From: Kwoniella bestiolae CBS 10118
Taxonomy: Eukaryota; Basidiomycota; Tremellomycetes; Tremellales; Cryptococcaceae
Reading direction: 5' to 3'
DNA length: 64,000 bases
Assembly (NCBI RefSeq): GCF_000512585.2
Contig: NC_089244.1
Location: 1,612,001-1,676,000, forward strand
Part shown: positions 1-10,793 of the stretch, one piece after another
Layout of the letters: each line of letters opens with the position of its first letter
How positions within the stretch are numbered: the first letter of the stretch is position 1
Program-made: the position numbers and the translations under genes
Notes under the pieces: generated by a model
Told to the model about the DNA's origin: nothing
Database searches by the model: none
The model's input: only the letters and a program-made list of their open reading frames with translations

Positions 1-1549
1 CGAGGTGTAGGTGTTGATCTTGATGATCGGTGTATGTGGTGAAGATGATCGGGCCGTGAGCCTTCGATTTGATTTTGTTTTTACTGTACGACACAAAGGG
101 TCGAGGATAGGCTTATGCTTGCTTCTCTAGTCGTCTGAGGTGATGTCTACAGGTGACTGAGTGAGGATGAAGTATGAAGTGCACACTATCCAACTATGTT
201 TGAGTGCTTTTGTAAAAGAGACGGAGGAATGTGAAGGGTGTCTGTGATTATGATGGTACGATTCTGAGTTGGTGATGACTGCTCTACTCGTAGAAAAAAA
301 GTCAGTGAGTCAGGGAAACTTGTATACAAAAGGGACAACAAACGTGGTTGACTATCAGGTCAAAGCGGCGATGTCCACCGTTCATGTTAATAGGTAACTT
401 GGTATGGTTTGTGGCTCAAGGTGACATCTTTTGGTATCTATGAATGAGTATAACATCCCCTTCAGCATCACTTACTATTGACGTATAGAAGGGGATACTT
501 TGAGATGGAGAGAAGGAACAAGAGAACGGAGACGGATAGATATACGGGTCCAAATGTCAATATTTGGCAAATGTCATGTCAGAATCCGAACGCTAGAGCC
601 ACCCATTCCTTGATTCCTCGCACATGTACAGTGTAAGATACCACCGTGTCTAACCCTCCTTGTCCTTGTCGTTGTCGTTGTCCTTCCCGCCCCCCGCCCC
701 CTTCCCCCTCCCTTCCCCCTCTGCCTCTCGCCTCCATTTCGCCTCCATTTCACCTTCAATGTTCTCACCACATGTCGGCAATTCCTCGGTATGGTGCCCT
801 CACATCAGATTCACAGGTGAGCGACCCTGAATTCAAGTTTGCCCCCGTTCGACGACAAGATTCATTAATCTTCCTTCCTGTAGGAGCCAGCTTGTTCAAG
901 CATGTGTGCAAAAGAGCATATCACAGTACGACAGTTGGACAGCACAACATCGTCGGCCAGGACTGCCCATATACTGGTATCGTATGCATATGACATTGAG
1001 GCTACAAAGTGGCAGAATGGGGAAAAAGTGCCAAATAGGACTGTTGGGTATATCACGTTAGCGTTTTGTTAGTTCCCGCCATACTTGTAAATGCGCAGTC
1101 GATCAATCATTAGCACCATACCCATACTGTACCAGTTGAATTCAATTCACTTCACTACCACATGTCACCCAACCAACGTAAATTACACCACTCACTTGTC
1201 ACTTCTTGTACTTCATATCAGTCTACATACCTACATACATACCCACCTTGTCATCTGCATACCCTCCAAATACAAGATACATCAGTGGCACCAAAACAGT
1301 GGACAAGTGGTAGAACGCAACTCGTCCAGCCAGGAACAGCAATCAGTACACAAACACTTCTTCCCGTCCACACCTTCAACTCCCTTCTACACGTCTCCAA
1401 CTTCTACCTCAACCTCGATTCTCCAAGCAGCGTGTAAGCCAAGCATCCACGGTCACACGACTACTACGCATGTCCACATAGGCGCATACCCATCCACCCT
1501 TCAGATCCTTTCACCAGAACGACAGCCCCTCGACCACATCCGACACTGT
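1..1549. other. Intergenic/promoter region left of the transporter gene
   Basis: No convincing gene. Reading frames here are short and start mostly at non-ATG codons. A strongly pyrimidine-rich stretch lies at about 644-745 (C/T runs broken by few purines), and a second CA/CT-rich stretch covers about 1110-1540. Such tracts are typical of promoters and leaders in Tremellales. The first 600 bases may be the leader of a gene lying off the left edge on the minus strand; this is inference. Confidence 0.5.
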
Positions 1550-4034
1550 ATGGCACCTTCCTACCCCTCAGTAGGAACAAGCGGTACCAGACCGCGACGA
1601 CCGACCATGGACCGTTCAAATTCCCATACAGGAGCTTCATCCCCTATCATCGCCTCTCCTCATACTACCAATGCGAACCGACGCGTATCTGCCGCCGTGC
1701 ACAACAGCGACGAAGACAGGGGATTGACGATGCGGGAAAAGGAGCAAAATGGAAGTATGGGCAAGGCTGGGGGTGTGAGCAGTGGGGTTACTAGACCCAA
1801 GAGACGGCTTAGTAGGTGAGTGCAGTTCATGTCATCTCATTTGTCATGCATCCCGTTCCATGTCAGATGAAAGAGAGGTGGCTCTCAGTGAAAATGAGGG
1901 GGAAGTGTAGGAACTTGTTTATGTCGTCAAGCGTACCTGCTTGGTTCGTACCAAGTACACAAGCTAAGACCACCTTGGATACCCTTTTTCTTCTCGTTCT
2001 CTTAGACTGTTTTATCCAGTATTTATATTTATATGGATTGACTAACTGACATGTAAAGTTTACCTACTCAACCGCACCCCTTCTTCGCCGTGAACAGAGC
2101 AATGTCAACAAACTCGATGAATTCCCCTCCTTCCTCTCCCAAGCTCAGTCATCCTCATTCAACATATCAGACAATGCAGAATCACAAACATGATCAGAGC
2201 GACCACTCTCAACCTACTTACAATCGTGCGAACCCGCCGAGGCTGGATGGGAAAGTTGGGATGGTCAGTTATGCTACGCAGATGGCTGCTGCAAGTAGGG
2301 AGAAAGAGGGACCGCCGATGTTATGGGGTATAGAATTGAAATGGATCTCGTGAGTTGTCTCATTCGCATAACATGATAAAACTGAAACTAAAGGTATTCA
2401 TTACCAATGTGTTGCCAAATCGACCATAGCCTTATCACCCTCGCTCTTCAGAACGCCTTCCTTACCATCATCATGCACTATTCTCGAATATCCACCGCAC
2501 CAGGCAAGACCTACTCAGCAGCTACCGCCGTACTCCTCAACGAACTCCTGAAAGGATCAATATCAGTGATAATAGCATTGAAAAGGATAGATACCAACAT
2601 GTCGAAGTCGCCTATCCAACCTCCAGCGGTATACACTGAAAAATCGAACAACTCTAAGAATTCCGACCGAAGATTCCCTTCCACCTCTTCCCCCTCTTCG
2701 GCATTATCCATCATCCATCCCTCACGAATCACGGCACTTACCAAAGCGGTCTTCTCACCGGACTGTTACAAGCTGTCCGTCCCCGCTATACTCTATGTCA
2801 TCCAAAACAACCTACAATACGTCGCTGCGTCCAACCTTGACGTCGCGACTTTTCAAGTAACCTATCAGATGAAGATCCTCACTACCGCTTTCTTCAGTGT
2901 ATTGATGCTTAGGAAAAGATTGAGCAAGGCCAAATGGGCTTCGTTAGTCATGTTAGCCATCGGAGTGGGAATAGTACAAATGCAATCTACCACCGCACCC
3001 GCAACTTCCCACGCACCCCCTCCTAGCGCAAAGATAAACCACGGTGAACATCAGCTACGATCCGATATCCCCGGAGAAATGCACGAAGGAATTAGGATGA
3101 TGCATCCCCTGAAAGGTTTCTTAGCAGTCACATTGGCCTGTATGACCTCTGGTCTTGCTGGAGTCTACTTTGAATTCATCTTGAAATCCTCTTCTGGGAA
3201 TGCACCACCCCCAGATCTTTGGGTCCGTAATACCCAATTATCGCTCTTCTCCCTCATCCCTGCTTTGGTGCCTATTGTGGTCGCGCCCGCTGGACCGGAG
3301 GGTATGGGATACGTCGGAAGAGTCATGTCTGCGTTTAGCAATTTCAATGGATGGGCTATAGGAACGGTGTTGACTCAGACTCTTGGGGGGTTGATCACTG
3401 CGCTGGTCATCAGGTATAGCGATAATATCATGTGAGTTCAGTCCACCCAAAGTACAGTTCTATCTTACATCACAGTGTAATGTAGAAATAGGATGGAGTG
3501 CTGACTTGATGTTATTGCTATTGCGTGAACAGGAAAGGATTCGCAACCTCCCTCTCAATCGTAATCTCCTTCCTAGCTTCCGTCGCCCTATTCTCCTATC
3601 CTATAACCCTAGCATTCGTAACAGGATCAAGTATAGTCCTAACAGCCACATACATCTACAACTCCCCCTCATCCTCCGCTCCATCCTCACGAACAACAGT
3701 GGCCGTAGCGCCCGGTTCACCCATAACTACCAATGCGCCCATCCTGGGAGAACCAGAGAAGAAACCGTCCAGAACATCTAGCGTCATCAACTTACTGGGT
3801 TTGTCCAACTCCCTCGCGGGGTCTAGAAAACCTTCATCGTCAGATTTGAAATCGCAATCGCAATCGCACCTGTCGTTCACTTCTACGCCGATGTACTCTG
3901 CCTCTGCACCTGGGACGCCCTATTTGGGAAATAGCGGGAGTGGCAGAGGCAGTCCAAATCCCTCTGGACAGTATCTTGGTGGGCCGGCGCAGATTGGTGG
4001 GCCTGGGACTGGGTTTGGGAGGGAGAAGAGCTAG
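1550..4034 (+). CDS. Nucleotide-sugar transporter, UDP-galactose transporter family (SLC35A-like)
   Basis: Predicted Golgi antiporter importing a UDP-sugar (probably UDP-galactose, possibly UDP-GlcNAc) for glycan and capsule-type polysaccharide synthesis. Four exons fit: 1550-1815, 2059-2349, 2430-3431, 3533-4034, adding up to an open frame of 686 codons. Family hallmarks are visible in order: LALQNAFLTIIMHYSR at the first membrane helix, AAVLLNELLKGSIS, then VIQNNLQYVAASNLDVATFQ and YQMKILTTAFFSVLMLRKRL, GVYFEFILKSS, and SDNIMKGFATSLSIVIS spanning the last intron. The protein is long for the family (usually 320-450 residues) because of a Ser/Pro-rich N-terminal tail of about 180 residues, a Ser/Pro loop after helix 2 and a Ser/Gly-rich C-terminal tail of about 120 residues. 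The ATG at 1550 was chosen because the frame upstream loses coding character. Substrate cannot be fixed from sequence. Confidence 0.9.
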
Positions 4035-4738
4035 AGTTAGGCAATTGTGCGATGAAGGAAGGGATATGATGAGTGGATTGGAATGGATTGGAACTTTTGG
4101 TTTTTGGTTATTTGGAAGGAGTGAAGAGGGGGATGGTTGATGGGGTTGGGTTTTTACTATATGATACATTACATGCACAAAGAGAAGAATTATGTGTTGA
4201 GGGTGTGACGGCATCTCAGATATGGTCATGGACCGTTGTTGACTGACGTATTTGAAGATGCCTCTGGTGGATGGATGAATGAGTATGATACATTGATTCA
4301 TTTTTAAGTTATATTGACACTTCTGATCTAGGTGTGGAGACGATTGAGCTGACTTCAATTACAACATATCTCGTGGCTGATGGTAGAAGGAGGGAAGGAA
4401 AGGGAAAACTTGAATGAGATGGATTGAGAATAGAAAGAAATGATCAAAGGGATAGATGTGTGTGAACGTATGAATAATTGAGCTTTTCATTCGATGAGCA
4501 GACTGGGTCGAACCGGATAAGGTAGGTCAATATCGATGTCCTACAATGAATTACAGTCTCATCCCATGAATTAGCCAATAACCTCTAATGGATATCATAT
4601 ATATAGTTATATGAAAACTCACAAACATACCGATCTGACTGACCTCCCTTCACGCAAGATTTATAGAACCTATAACGGGCCAATGGGCTAGATCCACCAA
4701 TGCATCAGATAACTCATACAGTCCCTCTTGAAGCGTTA
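4035..4738. other. 3' regions of two convergent genes
   Basis: Holds the transporter 3' UTR on the plus strand and the unresolved terminal exon(s) of the minus-strand gene. On the minus strand a short frame ending at about 4509 (DIDIDLPYPVRPSLLIE then stop) follows a good acceptor and could be the true last exon; a second open stretch (LSDALVDLAHWPVIG...) lies at about 4650-4715. I could not join them in phase with certainty. Confidence 0.35.
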
Positions 4739-5908
4739 TCAGTGACTTACCCATTCGCCTCGTGATCTGCTCTCCTCTCTACGTCTACTCATGACCTTCT
4801 CAAGGGCTATCAGGTAATTATCGATCTTCGGATCCCAAATCAAATTATCGATCCATCTCTCTCGTCTATTTGGTTCGGTCTTTCTACTCTTGGGGTCTCG
4901 TTGGTTCTGGGCATGGGAGAGGGGTTCGTTGGAGGGGGCAAAGAGATGAGGTGGGAGATCAAAGGGGGTATCCTAATGATACGAATCCATCAGCACTACC
5001 CTTCCCTTACCTCCCCCTCTGCATCTCATGACTTGGAGGGGCTTCCGTCCTTGGGGAACTCGACTCACCTCGCAGGTCCACTCCAAATTACTCAGAACAT
5101 TCTCAGCCCAGATCCTCCCGAAGAAAAGGATCTCTGAACTTTGCGCCGCAGCCTTCTTGGAGATCCCATAACTCTCCTGAAGCGAGAGTGACATTTCCCC
5201 AGGGTAGGTTGAAGGGGATAAGACGTCGGTGGGTCGCAACCATATTTCCCTGGGCGGGGCCAGCTCCTCATTCTCATTCTTTCTCTCATCCTCAGATCGA
5301 GTACCAATTAGATCCCCCTCATCTTTATTTCCCCTTCCTTCGTTCCAATCCTCTGGATTTTGATGAGACATAGGGTGCTTAACCAGTGCCATCTGTACCC
5401 CTCCCACCCACACAAGTGTCCCCTGGAGAACAGCCAACCGCCTAGCCACCTCCCAAATCACCCAGAACAGATCCTCCGCACCAGATATCCAAGGTGTCCT
5501 CTCATCTGGCCAGACACCTTCCCTTCGCTCTTCTATAGTCGGTATATCGGGGATGCAGGTTTGCTTGGACTTGATTAAGATGTGATCTACAATCGTGTGG
5601 CGGAGGTATGGTCCGGGAGTTACATTGTATGATACTGGGGATACTCTCTCTTGTGCTGCGAGCCCTCTCCCCGATGCTGAGCGAGAGTATTTGAGGAAAG
5701 GGCGATAGGATTTTGGAGTGAGGGATGATAAGTGGATATTGGGGGAGGAGAAGCCTGAAGTCTGAAGTTCACCGGTCCAAATTAGGGGGGAGATGGATGT
5801 GGGCGTGTGAAGACGGAAGAGGATTTGATGTGATTGGGAGAGGTGAAGTAGGGTTGTTAGAGTGGGATGGGATAGGTTTTCGAGTGAGGAGGGGTCGGGA
5901 GGTTTCAT
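4739..5908 (-). CDS. Hypothetical protein, 3' end unresolved
   Basis: Not recognised. Exon 1 (5069-5908) encodes 280 residues from an ATG at 5908 and ends in a clean phase-0 GTGAGT donor. Exon 2 (4751-4972) adds 74 residues that are charged and helical, including RRERWIDNLIWDPKIDNYLI. It ends at GTAAGT; reading through gives a stop at 4739, while splicing would add one or two short exons further downstream. The protein has no signal peptide and no obvious membrane helix; a hydrophobic core at about residues 165-195 (EDLFWVIWEVARRLAVLQG) suggests a folded domain. It faces the transporter gene convergently. Only gene existence is claimed, not function. Confidence 0.55.
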
Positions 5909-6617
5909 CGTTCTTGAGGGTGTTAGGTAAGTATGGAAAGAGTCAGTAGATCGTCGAGAGAGGTCTTTGATTGATTCAGTAGGACGTAGGATGAGTAAAA
6001 GATGTCAGTGTGTAGGCGGAGTTGGATGAGGAAAAGGAAGAATTGAAGAAGACAACGATGAAGATGAGAATCAGTGTAGGTTTATATAGAGTAAGAGCAT
6101 TGTCAAGTGATACAAACAAATGGGGTAGACAGAGGTCCGTGCGTCTGATAACTTTTTTTTTTTTTACTGGGCATGGACTGTGTGATTATCCCGTCGACTC
6201 GTGATTGATCCGAGTGAATAATCAATCATTAGACCTCATTATTTTTCTGTCTATCAGTTATGTTCAGTAGTGTACAACATCGACATAAATGGAATTATCA
6301 AAATATCATGGCACATCAAAACCACTTACAGCAGATCTGCCACCGATTGATTCCCAACCTCCACTCGATACGTCCACTGTGACATCACGATCGAATTACG
6401 ACATCTGACATCTCTTCAATACATTCGCATGTATGCATCGAAGGTGTGATTTGGGTCAAGGTTCATGCTAAGCTGGGATAGACGTCATGATAATAATACA
6501 TACGAATGATCGTGATGAATCGAATGAGTAATGTATATAAAGGGACAATCTATCTCACCTTCTTCTGTGTCATTCTCCCTTCTGCAGCATTAGCATATAT
6601 ATAAGTGAATAGACAAA
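5909..6617. promoter_or_regulatory. Divergent promoter region with TATA box at 6534-6542
   Basis: Separates the minus-strand unknown gene from the small plus-strand gene. A 13-T run lies at 6153-6165. A clear TATA element (TATATAAAG) at 6534-6542 sits about 75 bases before the ATG at 6618 and is followed by a CT-rich initiator-like stretch, pointing to a regulated, probably stress-induced promoter for the small gene. Confidence 0.5.
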
Positions 6618-6960
6618 ATGGGTAAACAACACGTCAGTACCCCCTCCTCCATCCATCCAAACACCCTCATCTCCATCACAAAGCCACATCGCATCGAAGC
6701 TAACCAAGGAGAGGACGACACAGGACTCCACAGACGTATCATCATACAAGTCCCAGAACGACGGGCACGAGCTTTCTTCCTCTGAAGTCCCATCCAACAC
6801 CCAAGGAAGAGATGTCCCACCTCAAGCTCAACATTCAGGAGCGGTAGCGGACCATCAACATGATTTGAAGAAGGCCCAGAAGGCGCTGCATGAGGGTTTA
6901 AAGCCTAGAGATGAGGTTGGGGATAGAGTTGAGTCGGGCGCGCAGAACGCTAATACCTAG
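6618..6960 (+). CDS. Small hydrophilic protein, 88 aa
   Basis: Not recognised as a named family. Exon 1 (6618-6632) encodes only MGKQH and ends at a GTCAGT donor; exon 2 (6709-6960) begins after a GCTAACC branch-like site and CAAG acceptor in the same phase and runs to TAG. The protein is almost entirely polar (Gln, Asp, Glu, Ser, His), lacks hydrophobic segments, and ends in a charged helix-prone part with KKAQKALHEGLKP. Small, disordered, water-loving proteins of this kind are often stress or desiccation proteins, and the strong TATA box fits inducible expression. That role is inference. The tiny first exon is the weak point of the model. Confidence 0.6.
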
Positions 6961-7248
6961 GTGGGCTATCTCCCATTTGTGATATATGGAGGGATAACGA
7001 AACTGATTGGTTCTTTTGCTACAGGTGTACCACGGAAGTTGGTACGGATTAGTGATTGATGGGAAGAAGAAGAAAGTGAATCGGGAGAAATGAAACGAAG
7101 GTTATAGTAAGAAGTTGAAATATGCATTTACACCGATCACATCGCATGGGATATACAACTCAATGTACAGACTCACAGTAATCGCATATTGGTATGCCGT
7201 TCTATGATACACCTCAAGTTATGCAAGTGCAACTTCAATCACAAGCCT

Positions 7249-7698
7249 TTATCTACCCAAAACCACCTCCCTCGGCTTGGTCAACCCCCAATCTTTCATC
7301 TCCTTCTCAGCCAGGTCGATCCCCCTAGATCTCACCCAGGGGGGTTTGGTCCCCTCCTCAGCGACCTTGTACCCTTTATATGGGTGATCCATACCCTCCA
7401 TACCTAAGCCCAAGCCTAGTTCCAGTTCTGTGAGGTTGTATGGTAGTGTATGGAAGTGAGGGGAGGAAAGGGACGGGCGGGTTATAGTGGGTAGTGAGGG
7501 TGGGAGAGTGGGTAAGTAGAATTTGGGTGCGCCTCGGGCTGGAATCGACAATCGATGTCAGCACATTTATGTGAGAATTTATCGATGGTATTACGCTGCG
7601 GTGCTGGTTATGGTTCGGGCAAGGGAGAGAAACTTACGAGGTGTAGGTATATGAGAAGGGAGGAAGGTCAATCTCGAAGGAGGGGATCGTCTAGTCAT
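7249..7698 (-). CDS. Small basic protein, 116 aa, possibly mitochondrial
   Basis: Two exons: 7638-7698 (MTRRSPPSRLTFLPSHIPTP) and 7249-7538, joined in phase 1 by a GTAAGT...CCAG intron that contains a CTGAC branch site. The N-terminus is rich in Arg, Ser and Thr with no acidic residues, as in mitochondrial presequences. The middle has FHTLPYNLTELELGLGLGM and the C-terminal half is charged (DHPYKGYKVAEEG, DLAEKEMKDWGL). No family could be named; a mitochondrial ribosomal or assembly protein is possible. The spliced frame of 117 codons closes exactly, which supports the model. Confidence 0.65.
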
Positions 7699-9599
7699 GT
7701 CAAATGACTGAGTGGGGTGATGTACAGATGATCAAGTGGGAGTATCAAACTCGTTCGACCAGCGATTATCTTAATTAGCTAAGGGGATGTACCGACCAGC
7801 GGATTTCACTAAATATACTGATGGATGTAATACAATGATGGATGTATAGGAGCCATTTGATCAAGTAAGTGAATGGTGGCTCTTTATATGCTTGATGCAT
7901 GGGATGTTGCGCTTGTCGGGAGAAGACGCCGTTGTCAGGCTGGCGATGGATTGGTTTCTTGGTCTCGATATGACGATTGAACTACCTGCGATACTATCGC
8001 TGAGGAGTCATTTGTTACGGTCCCATAGTGATGGGTATGAGTAATCTAGCATCAGCATGACTCGGCAGACGATCCAGATGCGAAATTGCATTTCAGTGTT
8101 TCGAATCAGCAGTCGTCAAGTATCTCCTCATCAATCGTCTTACCACCGTGTGAGCGTACCGAACTGGAGTCGTAAGCTGGCTCTGTGTTACAGTATCCTG
8201 GAACATCGGGCATGGCTGATATGCTATCTCAATCAAGCATCTTAGCTATGATATTCAGTGACCTGGATGAAAAGTGGATGTAGGTGATGAAGCGTACGTG
8301 CAAGAGAGATTGAAGATGAAACGTTTGTTTCTTCGTTTCTGTCGACATGTTCAACAATCGCTTGGCGATCTGAGTGGTATATCTAAGTTTCAAGTCTGCT
8401 CTTGGCAACCAAGTAAACAAACATCCTGTCTTACCCCTGGCGGTGGCCCTTCCAAATCCGCGGATCAGATCCGCAGCAAAGTCAAATGAAAGATACGAGT
8501 AATGTAACCAAGATAGACTATCCAATAAACCCATGTACTGTATTTTCCCACGTTATGATTTGGTGTGATACAAACATGTGTTCAAGCCACTTGAGTGGTT
8601 GTTGCGGATCAACAGTTTAAATGGAAAAGCTGATGTCAACAACTGGCATGTGTTGGTCTATCGGATGAGCAGAAGACGGAGTTATTTTTGGGAAGTGTGG
8701 GAAAGATAGGAGTGATCTCAGGGTTGTTCGACAGGTCCGGTCGAATAACAGAAAGAACCTCGATGGGTTTGTGCATCTGTGCTTATGTATATGATTCAAG
8801 CTCATATGGAAGCAATCGCTCATCATCATCACAGATGCATCACTGTCTCTCGCCCTCATATTTAAAAAAGCAAAAGGAGGTGAGTTGGGTCGATCTTCGA
8901 CTGCCGCGATGGGCAGCTGCAAAAAGAGTGTATAGGAAAATTTCGTACGGCACGGGATCATCGTGGGTTCATGTATGGCCCCTGTGAGCCGTTTCATCGT
9001 TTCCTGAGAATTTGCACGCTACATACCTGAATCCCTCCCTCGCTTGAATCCACTACACTTCGGACCGAAATACAGTATGGTAGGTGTGGTGATCATACGA
9101 GGTATACGTGGGTCTAACGGTACGATGATAGCTTTTTATGCAACCAACGGTACGGTATATATTTGGCGATGTCAGCGGGGATATGCCGTGATGAATGTGA
9201 GTTCAAACGTTCAGACACCTTCCTTGGCCAGCTTGGCGGGATGTCATGTCTACGCCTGCATGCTATGTATATGTACAGTACTAGACGGCAAGAGCTATGC
9301 GAACATAGCATTATTAGCATTTCGGATCACGAGACAACAGATAGTTTTGAAAAAGTAATAAGTAAAAAGCATCGTTACTGTACGGATGTTCCTAGGCGGA
9401 GGGAATAAGCGGGAGACACTGACACTGTGCCTAGAGTGGGAAAATGAAAATAGCGTAAACAAACAGGTATAAGCTATGTGCCCCGCACAGCTTTTTCTCG
9501 TCATGAGTGTATATGGGTTGAATGATATATCCTGAGTGAAAGGGCGCCACGCCGTTTGCCCCTTGATATACCTCTCCCTCTCTCTGTTAGCTAAAGTTG
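7699..9599. other. Gene-poor region upstream of the glucanase
   Basis: About 1.9 kb with only short, overlapping frames on both strands and no splice-linked coding signal. Several begin at non-ATG codons. I see nothing here that I would call a gene. It may hold distal regulatory DNA of the glucanase gene or a non-coding transcript. Confidence 0.45.
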
Positions 9600-10793
9600 A
9601 ACGGTGGATGGGATGATGAATGCCGATTAAAACAATCAGTCTATATGCTACCGTTGTATCAGAGCAATGAATGCATGGTCAGCAGGTTTCAAAAGAGAAA
9701 AACAGAAAAAGAGAAAAGAATTCTCATCCTTGTTTCATTCATTCATTCATTTCAATCTTCACCTGGTCGTCGTACTCGAGTGTGTTTGGATCAATCGACT
9801 TTCACTTTCGGCACTGGTGGATACTCGTATATATCAATATCAATATCAATCAACAAGGACAATTTCGTATACTACAGTACCGCATCATCAACAAAGAGGG
9901 GAGGGGACCGCTACATACATCATCCTTTTCTCTATTTACATTTCGAACAAAGGCTTGGCTGTCGTCCACCTTGTCTTAGCATACCTCACTCATCAGCTGG
10001 TGTTAGGTTTTTCTATTCTATCCCATCCCGCTTTGTTTGTTGTGTGAATTCCATTTTCCACCTGATTCCCCCACTTCTCACTTTGGATTCAGTCATCAAA
10101 TCAACCCCGCAAACAAAGGCACCCTTTTTCCGTTTCAACGACCACAACAACGACATTATACACGGTCCCTTTCAAACACCACCACCATCGATCTTGATCT
10201 TGGATCATACTCTAAGTAGATTAGACGGGAAAAAACCAACCCTTTGGACTGGTGAGTCTTGAGTCTTCTTCTCTTACTTGTCCTTTTGCCACCCTTTGTT
10301 CAACTTTGTATCTCTCGTTGTACCTCCCACCACTTGATCCTTTCAACATTGCTCAGAGTTAAACCTGTTGTGTGTGGTTGAAGAGTATAAAGACCCAAGC
10401 ACGAGGTTTGAGGTGTCAACTATCCGCCTCGTTCTTCCCCCTTTCTCTCTCTCCCCAGCTGCTAGTCTCAAGTGGTCCGTGTGTTGTTCTTGGTCCTCTT
10501 GGTCTCACACTGCGTTCAGATATCTCCTTCTCCTTCCTCTCCTTCCCCATCCTCATGCATTGTCCCTCACTACACTACATACGAATATCAGCTGATAACT
10601 ATATATTCACATCCGCAGTTAATCAACATTCCAATCGCATCATCTCCCTTCTCTCGTTGATTCTGAATTGAATCGATTCACATTCATATCGATCGATTAG
10701 ATAACCGACTGGTCCAGCAGTCGACATACCAATCCTTCTTTCCCCCCCCCCCCTCTTCTCGCCACCCCATTACATTCATTACTCGTATCCACA
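9600..10793 (+). promoter_or_regulatory. Long pyrimidine-rich leader/promoter of the exo-glucanase gene
   Basis: Nearly 1.2 kb dominated by C and T, including a run of C at 10742-10753 and a TATCAA repeat near 9832-9851. A TATAAAG lies at 10386. A plausible 5' UTR intron runs from GTGAGT near 10251 to a TGCTCAG acceptor near 10355. Several short upstream ATG frames occur. If the transcript starts near 9600 it would have an unusually long leader; if at the TATA element, the leader is about 380 bases. Confidence 0.4.

Noticed and set aside
646..993. Pro/Ser-rich 115-codon frame in the left promoter
   Set aside because: Product of a pyrimidine-rich tract; starts at a non-ATG codon and has no splice partner.
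8229..9358. Several 100-126 codon frames on both strands
   Set aside because: They overlap each other, several start at non-ATG codons, and no splice-linked extension or motif was found.
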